The notes: generated by a model from the sequence alone, not told the origin. Numbered from the stretch's first letter, positions 15,786 through 24,720 are shown. The stretch: DNA of 64,000 bases from Coprobacillaceae bacterium UN01-12pH3A (GCA_027676805.1 JAQENU010000008.1:92512-156511); one strand, 5' to 3'. Numbers and translations are program-made.

Positions 15786-17036
15786 ATGTTAGACAGCATC
15801 AAGGTCGGGCGTTTTATTGCCGAAAAGAGAAAAGAGTTAGGACTTACACAGCAGCAGTTAGCGGATCGCTTAAATATTTCTTTTCAAGCCGTATCAAAAT
15901 GGGAAAATGGATCGACTTATCCCAATATTGAATCTTTATACGAGCTTGCCACAGCATTAAATGTCAGTGTCGATGAAATACTTATCGGAAATGAAAAAGC
16001 CAAAGTGGGACTTTCCTACAGTAAAGCAGGGATCGATATTACGTATACAGATACCATCAAAAGAGAAATGGCAAAGCATTTAGAAACAAAAGATCGGCGA
16101 GTTTTAAACGGATTAGGTCCCTTTGCCTCATTATATGATATACACTTCCCGAGTATTAAAGAGCCTGTATTGGTCTTAAAATCAGAAGAACCCGGATCAA
16201 AACAGAAATTAGCAATGGAATATGGATACAGTGAATCGATCTGCCATGACATGATTAATCACTTGGTAAATGATATTATCGTAATGGGAGCAAAGCCCTT
16301 AGCTGTTTTAGATACCATTGTTTGTGCAAACGCACAAAAAGATACCATCACAGCATTAGTGAAAGGAATCTCAGATGCCTGCAAGGAAAATGAATGCTCA
16401 CTAGTTGGCGGAGAAACGTCTATCCAGCCACAGGTTTTAGATCAGGGTGTTTATGTGCTGACTTCCAGTATCGCCGGAATTGTGGAAAAGCAAAAAATCT
16501 GTGACGGTTCTGCCATTCAAGAAAAGGATATTGTTTTAGCGATCGCATCCAATGGCTTACACACTAATGGCTATTCTTTAGTCCGTCTATTGATGGATCA
16601 GATGCCGCAAATTAAACTGGATAAGATTGATGGTCTGACTTTTATTGAACAAATCATGAAGCCCCACACCCCTTACTATAAAGCATTAAAAGGCCTGTTC
16701 ACTAAAAATTGTCTGCATGGTATGGCACATATTACCGGAGGAGGGATAGAAGGAAATCTGTCACGCATTATTCCTGATGGACTCACGGCTGAGATTGACT
16801 TATCAAAAATTCAGCTGCTGCCTATTTTCAAGTTTATTAAAGCACACGGAAACATCAGTGATGAAGAGATGCTGAATACGTTTAACTGTGGTGTTGGATT
16901 TAATGTTGTCGTTCCTTTGCATCAGGTTCAAGAAGTAAAACAGCATATCCAACAATTCTATCCTTGCTATGAGATTGGGAAAATAAAAAAAGGATCTTCA
17001 AAGATTATCTTTGCCCAGCAGTTAAACTGGCTTTGA
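15786..17036 (+). CDS. XRE helix-turn-helix fused to a PurM (AIR synthetase)-like domain
   Basis: A 416-residue protein with two parts. Residues 7-66 are a XRE/Cro-type helix-turn-helix (LGLTQQQLADRLNISFQAVSKWENG). Residues 75-410 follow AIR synthetase (PurM) end to end: YSKAGIDI, GLGPFASLYDI, VNDIIVMGAKPLAVLD, GGET at 208-211, GLHTNGYSLVR and GMAHITGGGIEGNL. The PurM glycine-rich motif normally reading TDGVGTKLK is replaced by SEEPGSKQK (about 133-141), and GGETxxMPxxY lacks the Met and Tyr. The domain may therefore bind a nucleotide without normal catalysis. The likely role is a purine- or ATP-sensing regulator (inference). AAGGAGG fixes the start. Confidence 0.88.
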   Translation: MLDSIKVGRFIAEKRKELGLTQQQLADRLNISFQAVSKWENGSTYPNIESLYELATALNVSVDEILIGNEKAKVGLSYSKAGIDITYTDTIKREMAKHLETKDRRVLNGLGPFASLYDIHFPSIKEPVLVLKSEEPGSKQKLAMEYGYSESICHDMINHLVNDIIVMGAKPLAVLDTIVCANAQKDTITALVKGISDACKENECSLVGGETSIQPQVLDQGVYVLTSSIAGIVEKQKICDGSAIQEKDIVLAIASNGLHTNGYSLVRLLMDQMPQIKLDKIDGLTFIEQIMKPHTPYYKALKGLFTKNCLHGMAHITGGGIEGNLSRIIPDGLTAEIDLSKIQLLPIFKFIKAHGNISDEEMLNTFNCGVGFNVVVPLHQVQEVKQHIQQFYPCYEIGKIKKGSSKIIFAQQLNWL

Positions 17037-17039
17037 TTC

Positions 17040-17067
17040 AACCGGCTATCTTAGCTGGTTTTTTTAT
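17040..17067 (+). terminator. Terminator of the HTH-PurM fusion gene
   Basis: Stem AACCGGCT (17040-17047) with AGCTGGTT (17053-17060), one wobble pair, followed by a run of T. Confidence 0.75.
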
Positions 17068-17150
17068 TTAGAGGAAGCGTAGCTACAAATATTTTTAAAT
17101 AAATCATTCAGAATAAAATACTTTGTTTTTCATAAATAAAAGAGTATCCC

Positions 17151-17249
17151 CTAAGGCATACTCCTTAATTTATTGATTAAACATCCTTCATAGTAGCGAA
17201 GGGTATCCGTTGGAATAACAAACTTCTTTCTGACTTCAGCAAGGGTCAT
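17151..17249 (-). pseudogene. Truncated merR remnant
   Basis: A 32-codon frame whose translation starts MTLAEVRKKFVIPTDTLRYY, clearly the first helix-turn-helix of a MerR-family regulator like the one at 10440-10805. It breaks after YYE: the expected RxGLIP continues as GCLINK and then a stop. The rest of the gene is absent. A MerR-type promoter remains directly upstream. The rest of the gap from 17068 to 17334 holds only a short hairpin near 17142-17163 and no other gene. Confidence 0.75.
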
Positions 17250-17286
17250 CATTATTCCTTCTTTCTTCTATCCTATCTATACGTTT

Positions 17287-17317
17287 GTTGTATCCCTTTG
17301 AGTGAACTCAGGGTCAA
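17287..17317 (-). promoter_or_regulatory. MerR-type promoter upstream of the merR remnant
   Basis: TTGACC (17312-17317), a 19-base spacer and TACAAC (17287-17292), with the near-palindrome CCTGAGTTCACTCAAAGG in the spacer. The -10 is weaker than in the other two MerR promoters of the window, consistent with decay. Confidence 0.65.
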
Positions 17318-17334
17318 GAAAAAGGTCTCTTTTA

Positions 17335-17475
17335 CTAATGGTGACACTGCCTCTGACAATTCCCACAGCCACAGCTACATTGAATTGATTTTCCAGCCTT
17401 TTTATCTTTTATCATATTACGAATGATCAAGGCAACAGCCAAGACCACAATTGAACCAACAAATAATGTTCCCAT
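17335..17475 (-). CDS. FeoB-associated Cys-rich membrane protein
   Basis: A 46-residue protein with one N-terminal membrane helix (about residues 3-19), a basic linker, and a Cys-rich tail ending CSCGCGNCQRQCHH. This is the pattern of the small proteins found after feoB in many Firmicutes. AAAGGAAG lies before the ATG at 17475, and the gene starts 23 bases after the feoB stop. It probably assists ferrous iron uptake or metal handling at the inner face of the membrane; the precise role is unknown. Confidence 0.85.
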   Translation of the reverse strand: MGTLFVGSIVVLAVALIIRNMIKDKKAGKSIQCSCGCGNCQRQCHH

Positions 17476-17498
17476 AATCAACTTCCTTTCTGAATGCG

Positions 17499-19883
17499 TT
17501 ATTTAGAACCCATTACACTGCTTATATTTACATTTAACTGACGACTTTCTTTATAAGGTCTAAACAGCAAGAACAAGAAGACGGCAGTGATCACTAAAGC
17601 AATGATTGTTCCGATGCCAAATGACCCAGTGATAAAGAAAGTTGCAAACTGATAGACACACAATGCAACGGCATAGGCTAATACCGTTTGATAGCCTACT
17701 GCAAACCAAAACCATTTAGCGTTATTCATTTCTCTTTTAATAGCGCCCATTGCAGCAAAGCATGGTGCACATAATAAGTTGAACACTAAGAAGGAGTAAG
17801 CCGCCGCAGCTGTCATGCTGGCAGCCAGCATCGTCCAAATTTCAGTTCCATTTTCAGCCACTTCTGAGTAACCAAATAAGATACCAAATGTTCCAACAAC
17901 ATTTTCTTTCGCCACTAATCCGGTAATAGCGGCTACCGCAGACTTCCAGTCTCCCCATCCCAGCGGAGTGAAGATCCAAGCGATCGCATTTCCAATAGAA
18001 GCTAAGATACTATGATCCAGTTCCATTGCATCTAACATTCTGAATTGACCGTCAACCCAACCGAAGTATGAAGTAAACCAAACAAAGATTGTTGATAATA
18101 AGATGATTGTTCCTGCTTTTTTAATAAATGACCAGCCACGTTCCCACATACTTCTTAAAACGTTGCTTACGGTAGGCATATGGTAGGCAGGTAATTCCAT
18201 AACGAATGGAGCAGGATCACCGGCAAACATTTTTGTCTTTTTAAGAATAATACCTGAACATACAATTGCAGCGATTCCGATAAAGTAGGCACTTGGAGCA
18301 ACCCACCATGCACCACCGAATAAGGCTCCTGAAATTAATGCAATAATAGGTAATTTAGCACTGCATGGAATGAATGTTGTAGTCATGATCGTCATTTTAC
18401 GGTCACGGTCATTTTCAATCGTTCTTGAAGCCATGATTCCCGGAACTCCACATCCTGTTCCGATCAGCATTGGAATGAACGATTTTCCTGATAAACCAAA
18501 TTTTCTGAAAATTCTATCCATGATGAAAGCCACACGTGCCATATAGCCGCAAGCTTCCAAAAATGCTAAGAATAAGAATAAAACTAACATCTGCGGCACA
18601 AATCCTAAAACAGCTCCGACCCCGGCTACGATTCCATCTAAAATCAGTCCTTTAAGCCAGTCTGCACAATTCAAAGCATCTAATCCGGATTCAAGAATCC
18701 CCGGGATGCCCGGTACCCAGATTCCAAATTCAGAAGGATCCGGTTCTCCGGCTTCTGCAATTTCATTTGCTTCAGCAACCACAGCTTCATTAAGAGTGAC
18801 TGTTTCCGTTACAGTTTCTTCTTCGTCCATGATTTCAGCGACACTTTTGCCTTCATCAAAAGCAACTAAGATTTGATCCGCACGGTCATAATCACCAACA
18901 GCATTTTCATAATCCGTGGTGCCGATGCTAAAGAGATGCCAGCCATCGCCAAAGACACCGTCATTTGCCCAGTCTGTTGCCCAGCCTCCGACTGTCGTAA
19001 CCGAAACAACATAAACTAAGATCATTACTAAGGCAAAGATCGGCAAAGCTAAGAAACGATTGGTAACAATATGATCGATCTTATCAGAAACGGTTAATTT
19101 ACCCTTACTGTTTTTCTTGCAGCATTCATCAATAATCGATGAAATATAAAGATAACGTTCATTTGTGATAATACTTTCTGTATCATCATCCATGGCTTCT
19201 TCGATTTCTTTGATCTCATTTTCAATATTAGGCACAACATCCATCTGTGCTAAAATCTTATCATCTTTTTCTAATAATTTAATAGCGAAGAAACGTTTTT
19301 GCTCATTTGGAATCTGACTTCCTAATTTATCTTCTATACGATTTAAAATCATTTCCACTTCACTTTGGAATTGATGCACAGCGGGTGTCTTTTTATTCTG
19401 CTGTGCTAAACGAGCAGCACGGTCTGCTACTTCTTTAATTCCATCTCCCTTTAAAGCTGAAATTTCTACGACTTCACACCCTAGTTTTTCGCTTAAACGA
19501 TCTATGTAAATCTGATCTCCGGATTTCTTTACAATATCCATCATATTGACAGCAATAATGACAGGTATTCCCAGCTCCATTAACTGTGTCGATAAATACA
19601 GGTTTCTTTCAATATTAGTTCCATCCACAATATTTAAAATGACATCCGGCTTTTCATTAATTAAATAATTTCTTGCCACGACTTCTTCTAATGTATAAGG
19701 CGAAAGCGAGTAGATCCCCGGTAAGTCCATGATCGCTACATCTTTATGTCCTTTTAATTTTCCTTCTTTTTTCTCTACGGTAACTCCCGGCCAGTTTCCA
19801 ACAAACTGATTGGACCCCGTTAAAGCATTAAATAAAGTTGTTTTCCCGCAATTGGGATTCCCGGCTAAAGCTATCTTAATCAT
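17499..19883 (-). CDS. feoB: FeoB, ferrous iron transporter
   Basis: A 794-residue membrane transporter for Fe(II). The N-terminal G domain shows GNPNCGKTT (G1), DLPGIYSLSPY (G3) and NMMD (G4). A helical spacer and the polytopic membrane domain with two Gate motifs follow. An acidic insert of roughly 100 residues (about 305-410) lies between the first two membrane helices, making the protein longer than many homologues. GGGGAGGAAAT precedes the ATG. It is third in feoA-feoA-feoB, followed by the Cys-rich protein. A GTTAG-N6-CTAAC palindrome lies directly upstream. Confidence 0.96.
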   Translation of the reverse strand: MIKIALAGNPNCGKTTLFNALTGSNQFVGNWPGVTVEKKEGKLKGHKDVAIMDLPGIYSLSPYTLEEVVARNYLINEKPDVILNIVDGTNIERNLYLSTQLMELGIPVIIAVNMMDIVKKSGDQIYIDRLSEKLGCEVVEISALKGDGIKEVADRAARLAQQNKKTPAVHQFQSEVEMILNRIEDKLGSQIPNEQKRFFAIKLLEKDDKILAQMDVVPNIENEIKEIEEAMDDDTESIITNERYLYISSIIDECCKKNSKGKLTVSDKIDHIVTNRFLALPIFALVMILVYVVSVTTVGGWATDWANDGVFGDGWHLFSIGTTDYENAVGDYDRADQILVAFDEGKSVAEIMDEEETVTETVTLNEAVVAEANEIAEAGEPDPSEFGIWVPGIPGILESGLDALNCADWLKGLILDGIVAGVGAVLGFVPQMLVLFLFLAFLEACGYMARVAFIMDRIFRKFGLSGKSFIPMLIGTGCGVPGIMASRTIENDRDRKMTIMTTTFIPCSAKLPIIALISGALFGGAWWVAPSAYFIGIAAIVCSGIILKKTKMFAGDPAPFVMELPAYHMPTVSNVLRSMWERGWSFIKKAGTIILLSTIFVWFTSYFGWVDGQFRMLDAMELDHSILASIGNAIAWIFTPLGWGDWKSAVAAITGLVAKENVVGTFGILFGYSEVAENGTEIWTMLAASMTAAAAYSFLVFNLLCAPCFAAMGAIKREMNNAKWFWFAVGYQTVLAYAVALCVYQFATFFITGSFGIGTIIALVITAVFLFLLFRPYKESRQLNVNISSVMGSK

Positions 19884-19900
19884 TTTATTTCCTCCCCATT

Positions 19901-19929
19901 ATGTTAGTTAATTCTAACTTTAATATCAA
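19901..19929 (-). promoter_or_regulatory. Possible internal promoter with GTTAG-N6-CTAAC operator before feoB
   Basis: The palindrome GTTAGTTAATTCTAAC (19903-19918) repeats the core of the operator upstream of the first feoA. TTGATA (19924-19929) and TAACAT (19901-19906), 17 bases apart, could form a weak promoter overlapping it. Confidence 0.55.
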
Positions 19930-19935
19930 AAAAAA

Positions 19936-20157
19936 TTATTCAACGATAATCATGGAAGCATCTGCCTTACGCAATGACAGCTCATATCCACGCACACTTA
20001 CTTCTACCGGATCGCCTAAAGGGGCTACTTTTCTTACGAAAATTTCTACACCTTTGGTTATTCCCATATCCATGATACGTCGCTTAACCGGTCCTTCTCC
20101 CTCTAACTTAATCACCTTTACAGTGTCTCCGCATTTAATTTCCTTCAATGTTTTCAT
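19936..20157 (-). CDS. feoA: FeoA domain protein (second copy)
   Basis: A 73-residue SH3-like protein that helps FeoB. The typical pattern is seen: CGDTVKVIKLEGEGPVKRRI, MDMGITKGVEIFV and PLGDPVEVSVRGYELSLRK. It lies 10 bases after the first FeoA gene and 52 bases before feoB. Tandem feoA genes are common in Firmicutes; whether both bind FeoB is not known. Confidence 0.9.
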   Translation of the reverse strand: MKTLKEIKCGDTVKVIKLEGEGPVKRRIMDMGITKGVEIFVRKVAPLGDPVEVSVRGYELSLRKADASMIIVE

Positions 20158-20167
20158 GTAACTCCCC

Positions 20168-20389
20168 CTATCTTACCATGATTTTATTTGCCATATCCTT
20201 ACCAATGGCAACTCTTGAATCCTTTACGTTGACGATCATATTTCCGCCTATTTCAGAAACAACCATGACTGTTCCGCCTGGAACAAAACCAAGATTTTCT
20301 AAAAAGCGTCGTGTTTCCTCTTTACCGCCGACTTTACAAATAACATTGGGTTTCCCAATTTCCACCATACTTAAAGGCATCATTATCAT
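20168..20389 (-). CDS. feoA: FeoA domain protein (first copy)
   Basis: A 73-residue FeoA-type protein with ETRRFLENLGFVPGGTVMVV and NMIVNVKDSRVAIGKDMA, including the usual A-x-K/R ending of the small beta barrel. It is the first gene of the iron operon. AAGGAAAG lies before the ATG at 20389; a Met two codons in is an alternative. It is transcribed from a promoter whose -10 is buried in a 30-base inverted repeat. Confidence 0.88.
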   Translation of the reverse strand: MIMMPLSMVEIGKPNVICKVGGKEETRRFLENLGFVPGGTVMVVSEIGGNMIVNVKDSRVAIGKDMANKIMVR

Positions 20390-20402
20390 CTTCTTTCCTT
20401 AT

Positions 20403-20441
20403 CACTGATGTTAGTATATTCTAACATCAGTGTGTTGTCAA
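20403..20441 (-). promoter_or_regulatory. Promoter and operator of the feo operon
   Basis: TTGACA (20436-20441), a 17-base spacer and TATACT (20413-20418). The -10 lies in a perfect inverted repeat with 12-base arms, CACTGATGTTAG (20403-20414) and CTAACATCAGTG (20421-20432), 6 bases apart. The core GTTAG-N6-CTAAC recurs before feoB, and a weaker copy (GTTAG-N6-ATAAC) lies at 20451-20466. An iron-responsive repressor is likely; DtxR/MntR-type is my guess. Confidence 0.8.
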
Positions 20442-20493
20442 GATAATTTTGTTAGAATAGGATAACTTAATCAAACAATTTTCGTTCTTAACT

Positions 20494-20520
20494 AAAAAAG
20501 CTCATGGACTTCTCCATGAA
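20494..20520 (-). terminator. Terminator of the flotillin gene
   Basis: Stem TCATGGA (20502-20508) with TCCATGA (20513-20519), loop CTTC, then GCTTTTTT on the minus strand. Confidence 0.75.
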
Positions 20521-20537
20521 CTTCTCCTGCTCATTTA

Positions 20538-21998
20538 TTATTTATCCTCATCGTTTCCTTGATCGGTCATTTTTCCACCTAAGAAACCAACGATCGCACT
20601 CTTTAAATCAATGCCGATAGATTCATTCATCCCTTCACTGACCTGAGTTGCAGTTTTTACGATGTCAGATACTAATTTAGCGCTGTTTCCTTCACCGTAC
20701 ATTGTAATCTTATCTACTTTTTCTAATGGCTTAGCCGCTGCTTCCACTGCTTTAGGCAGCATATTGAAGTACATTTCCATAACTGCCGCTTCCCCATATT
20801 TTTTCATTGCTTCGGCTTTTTTATCTAAAGCTTCTGCTTCTGCAACCCCTTTAGCTTCGATCGCTCTAGCTTCTGCCTCTCCTTTAGCCGTGATTCCGGC
20901 AGCTTCCTGTTCCATCTGATACTTTACTGCTTCGGCATCCGCTTTCTTTGCTTCAGCTTCTCTTTGTTTTTCAAAGAGTTTGGCTTCCGCATCTTTTTGG
21001 CGTTTATAAAGTTCAGCATCCGCTTTTTGCTGAGCGGCAAACTTTTCAGCTTCTGCCTGTTTTCTAATCTCAGCATCCAAGCTTTGTTCTTTGACTTCTA
21101 CTTCTTTACGTTTTAATTCAATTTCTTTTTCCTGCTTCATGATATTCGCATCCGCAGTTGCTACCTCGATTGACTTACGAGACTGTTCCTCTTGAATCCT
21201 GTAAGCAGCATCTGCTTCGGCTTGCTTTGCATCGGCAATCTTTTTTAATTCTGCCTGTTTAATTGCCAATTCATTATTACGTTCTGCAATCTTTGTTTCA
21301 GCATCTACTTTTGCATCATTCGCTTCCTGAGATGCTTTTGCCTGTGCCTGAGCAATATCTCTTTCACTGACAGCACGAGAAATAGCTGCATTCTTTTGAA
21401 TCTTAACGATATTGTCAACCCCTAGGTTTTCAATTACACCGTTTCCATCCACAAAATTTTGAACATTAAAAGAGACAATATCTAATCCCATTTTTGCTAA
21501 GTCAGGTTCTGCATTTTCCTTTACCAACTCTGCAAACTTTTGACGGTCTGACACCATTTCTTCAAGGTTCATACGTCCAACGATTTCACGCATATTTCCT
21601 TCCAATACTTCTCTTGCGACATTCGCAATGTATTCTACCGGTTTATTTAAAAAGTTCTGAGCCGCCAAATTCAAACGATCAGAATCATCACTGATCTTAA
21701 TATTAACAGCAGCATCCACATTAATATTGATATAATCCGCAGTTGGCACCGCATTTGACGTTTTAACATCAATCGGTATTAATTGTAAATTTAATTCATC
21801 TTTCTTTTCCAAGAAAGGTATTTTAATCCCCGCTTTCCCAATTAATACTTTAGGCTGTTTTCTTAATCCGGAAATAATATAAGCGGTATCCGGAGAAGCC
21901 TTCACATACCCTGTAATCACGATGACAACAACTAAAATAAAAACAATAATACCTATGATGACTGGAAGATTGCTAGAAAGCATATCCAAAATATCCAT
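20538..21998 (-). CDS. floT: Flotillin-like membrane scaffold protein
   Basis: A 486-residue protein. One N-terminal membrane helix (about residues 11-31) is followed by an SPFH/PHB domain (about 35-210) and a long charged coiled coil rich in Ala-Glu/Ala-Lys pairs (about 215-400). A short C-terminal tail follows. This is the layout of Bacillus FloT/YuaG, which organises lipid microdomains and affects secretion, signalling and division. An NfeD-type partner gene is not adjacent. The frame opens two codons earlier, but GGGAGG spacing favours the ATG at 21998. It is monocistronic with its own terminator. Confidence 0.9.
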   Translation of the reverse strand: MDILDMLSSNLPVIIGIIVFILVVVIVITGYVKASPDTAYIISGLRKQPKVLIGKAGIKIPFLEKKDELNLQLIPIDVKTSNAVPTADYININVDAAVNIKISDDSDRLNLAAQNFLNKPVEYIANVAREVLEGNMREIVGRMNLEEMVSDRQKFAELVKENAEPDLAKMGLDIVSFNVQNFVDGNGVIENLGVDNIVKIQKNAAISRAVSERDIAQAQAKASQEANDAKVDAETKIAERNNELAIKQAELKKIADAKQAEADAAYRIQEEQSRKSIEVATADANIMKQEKEIELKRKEVEVKEQSLDAEIRKQAEAEKFAAQQKADAELYKRQKDAEAKLFEKQREAEAKKADAEAVKYQMEQEAAGITAKGEAEARAIEAKGVAEAEALDKKAEAMKKYGEAAVMEMYFNMLPKAVEAAAKPLEKVDKITMYGEGNSAKLVSDIVKTATQVSEGMNESIGIDLKSAIVGFLGGKMTDQGNDEDK

Positions 21999-22186
21999 GT
22001 CCATCCCTCCCTTTTCCTATCTCTATTTTATCATTTTTCACATTACTAGGGCAACAGATATCGACAAAACTCGTCTTATCATTTCCTTGCCTTTTATTAT
22101 ATATTCTATCCTTTTTATAAAAATACTCCCATTTGGAAAAGACAACTGATAAAATCCATGTCTATGAATCATGGAGTCCCATCTCA

Positions 22187-22215
22187 TTGACTATTTGGCA
22201 TTTAATCGATATTCT
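22187..22215 (+). promoter_or_regulatory. Promoter of the membrane XRE regulator
   Basis: TTGACT (22187-22192), a 17-base spacer and TATTCT (22210-22215), followed by GGGAGGGG and the ATG at 22236. Confidence 0.55.
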
Positions 22216-22235
22216 TTAAGTAGGGAGGGGTTCTT

Positions 22236-23348
22236 ATGACAACCAATGAATTCAGTAAATTAATTAAAGAAAGACGCAATCAATTACACCTTACCCAAAA
22301 AGAATTGGCAGATCTATTACACGTTTCCAATAAAACGATTTCACGCTGGGAAACCGGCACCGGCTATCCGGATATCGAAACGATTCCCCAACTAGCAAAA
22401 ATCCTAGAATTGGATTATGAAGAATTACTGGATGGCAATACCTATATTGCCAAGAAAGAAAAGCAAAAGAAAAAACGCTATCAACTAGTGATTGGCATTC
22501 TGTGCTTCTTATGCTTTTGGCTCGCGGTCTTATATTATCGTGATTCAAGAGGGCTCCAAAGCCAATATACGAATAAAGATTTGCTGGTCAGCGGGGATAT
22601 GGTCAATAAAGCCAGTTTAGATTATCAATATCCAACAAAGCCGGTTGGGAAAGGCGATATAGCTATTAGTTTAGCTTATTTAAATCTTTATGACACTCAC
22701 AAACACACGCAGTTACTAAAAAATATAAAAGTAGATCAATGGATAAAAATTTCTCAAAAAGAATTAACTTCACCTTCTGATTTAACGTGGCTTGCGACTA
22801 TGCATTTTTGGTATCAGAATAAGGTCTTATTAAAAATTCATGTTTATCAAGACGATCAAAAAACATACTTTCTTTTTAATCAAAACGGAAATTACATGGA
22901 TTTTAGTATCGGTGACCTCTATTACTATGACGGACTGCTTGAAATCGGTTTACAGATATTTGCCGATGATTTAAGCCATTATAATTTTGAGCATAGTATT
23001 GAGAATAAAAGTGAAGTTTTAAAAGATGTCGATGAAGACAAAAAAATGACCCTGCTTAAAAAGCTGTTGGCACATCCAAACTTTCAATTTGAGGAAAATA
23101 CGCTGATTTTAAGGGATCCTCAAGAGAATAAACAATATTTGACATTAATCGGTCAGGCTTTAGATTATACCGAGATTAATACCGAATTTGCAGAAGGAAA
23201 TTTAGCGATTAAAATCAGAGGAAATAATGTCCTTCTTGCCAATAAGTATATTCATGTATTTGAAATCACTCAACAAGCAGAATCGATCAGCATCTACATT
23301 AACGATGAAAGCGCCGTTATCTCAAGCAGTGAGATTTATCCTGAATAA
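22236..23348 (+). CDS. XRE-family regulator with membrane helix and extracytoplasmic domain
   Basis: A 370-residue protein. Residues 1-65 are a XRE helix-turn-helix (LHLTQKELADLLHVSNKTISRWETG). After a basic linker comes one membrane helix (about residues 83-101), and the remaining 270 residues would lie outside the cell. The external domain has no motif I recognise. This layout suggests a one-component membrane sensor that binds DNA directly. It is monocistronic and sits between flotillin and an acyltransferase gene; the target genes are unknown. Confidence 0.8.
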   Translation: MTTNEFSKLIKERRNQLHLTQKELADLLHVSNKTISRWETGTGYPDIETIPQLAKILELDYEELLDGNTYIAKKEKQKKKRYQLVIGILCFLCFWLAVLYYRDSRGLQSQYTNKDLLVSGDMVNKASLDYQYPTKPVGKGDIAISLAYLNLYDTHKHTQLLKNIKVDQWIKISQKELTSPSDLTWLATMHFWYQNKVLLKIHVYQDDQKTYFLFNQNGNYMDFSIGDLYYYDGLLEIGLQIFADDLSHYNFEHSIENKSEVLKDVDEDKKMTLLKKLLAHPNFQFEENTLILRDPQENKQYLTLIGQALDYTEINTEFAEGNLAIKIRGNNVLLANKYIHVFEITQQAESISIYINDESAVISSSEIYPE

Positions 23349-23361
23349 GGATAAGTTTAAA

Positions 23362-24603
23362 TTAAATAGGTAATCGCTTAAAATATCGTTTCAAAATCAT
23401 AAAGAAATAGGAAACAAGATGTGTGAACAATAAGACCACTGCAATCTGTCGATAAGGGTCTGTTTCTATGCTGACGATGTTAAACACTGAAAAGCATAAC
23501 GCAATAACGGCCGGATGAACCAAATAATAATATTTAGATAAATCTCTGTAAGGGAGGTTTATCTTTTTTTCTTTCTTACGTGTCACATATAAAGTAAAGA
23601 TAAACAAATAGTACGTTAAAGGGATGCAGCAAAGCAGAATATTACTATTGAGTCGGTCGAAATCGTGGAGAATGATTGCTTCAAAGACCAAGAAAAACAT
23701 AGAAATGATCAGCTTAGATACACAGTGTTCCGAATAGACCTCCTTCTTTTTCCCCATACAATATCCTAATACCACATAAAACAAACCAAAGAAAAGAAAG
23801 TTTCTCGTTGTAAAGAAAATCTTATAATAAAACGTGATTAACTGCTGAATAGTAAGCGGCAATACTCCGTAATAAGTCTCAGTCGCACCAAAAAGCAATA
23901 AAATAAAAGATAAGATCAATAGATTTTTGACTGGAAATCGTTCCTTCCATTTTCTTAATACCAATAAAGAGAGCATGACGGCTGGAAAATACCATAAATG
24001 ATAATAAACCCCCGTATAGACTAAAGTCACAATCACAACTAATGGAGAAAGGACAATCAGTAACAGAATTAAGATCGGAGCAGAGAACTGGAGAGTATCC
24101 ATATAGCCTTGAATTGTCGGTAAATAATGAATCGCATCATTTATTAATATAGGAATATAAAGAGCGCTCCACGTTAAATACAAAGGAATCATCTTTGATA
24201 CATGCTTTTTCATATAATCGGGCTGTTCTTTTTCTTTAATAGCGGTAAAATAACCGGTAATGACAAAAAACAAAGGCACACACACCCGTGTAATAATATT
24301 ATTAAACGCTAAATCAAGGGGATTAGAATAATCAAAAAAAGGACGCAGGTGCAAAATAATAATTAAAATCGCACAAATATATTTTAAAACATCTAAATTT
24401 TTGTAGTTAACTCCCTGTTTTTCATGGTTTCTATCCATCCTTTTTTGGAGATGTATCCCCATCATGCTAAAAGCGATGATCATCGTTAAAATCACCCAAG
24501 GATTTCCAAAACCATTTTCTATCTGAAAGACATTGATCCATTTTAATACTAAGATCAGCATGGATACAACGACTACAATGACGACTTCATTTTTATACTT
24601 CAT
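23362..24603 (-). CDS. Acyltransferase-3 family membrane protein
   Basis: A 413-residue protein with about ten membrane helices. The segment DVLKYICAILIIILHLRPFFD followed by RVCVPLFFVITGYF is typical of the OafA/acyltransferase-3 family, with the His after the first helix. Members O-acetylate or succinylate surface sugars, peptidoglycan or antibiotics. No sugar genes are adjacent, so the acceptor is unknown. It converges with the XRE regulator gene at 13 bases. No strong ribosome binding site is obvious before the ATG at 24603. Confidence 0.8.
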   Translation of the reverse strand: MKYKNEVVIVVVVSMLILVLKWINVFQIENGFGNPWVILTMIIAFSMMGIHLQKRMDRNHEKQGVNYKNLDVLKYICAILIIILHLRPFFDYSNPLDLAFNNIITRVCVPLFFVITGYFTAIKEKEQPDYMKKHVSKMIPLYLTWSALYIPILINDAIHYLPTIQGYMDTLQFSAPILILLLIVLSPLVVIVTLVYTGVYYHLWYFPAVMLSLLVLRKWKERFPVKNLLILSFILLLFGATETYYGVLPLTIQQLITFYYKIFFTTRNFLFFGLFYVVLGYCMGKKKEVYSEHCVSKLIISMFFLVFEAIILHDFDRLNSNILLCCIPLTYYLFIFTLYVTRKKEKKINLPYRDLSKYYYLVHPAVIALCFSVFNIVSIETDPYRQIAVVLLFTHLVSYFFMILKRYFKRLPI

Positions 24604-24720
24604 TCAATTAACATCCAACTTTCATTCTAAATTATCTTGTCATTACTTATTAATATATAATGAATCTGTCTATTTGTCATCTTATTTTTAGTCAGTGAGG
24701 AGACACACCATTAAAAAACA

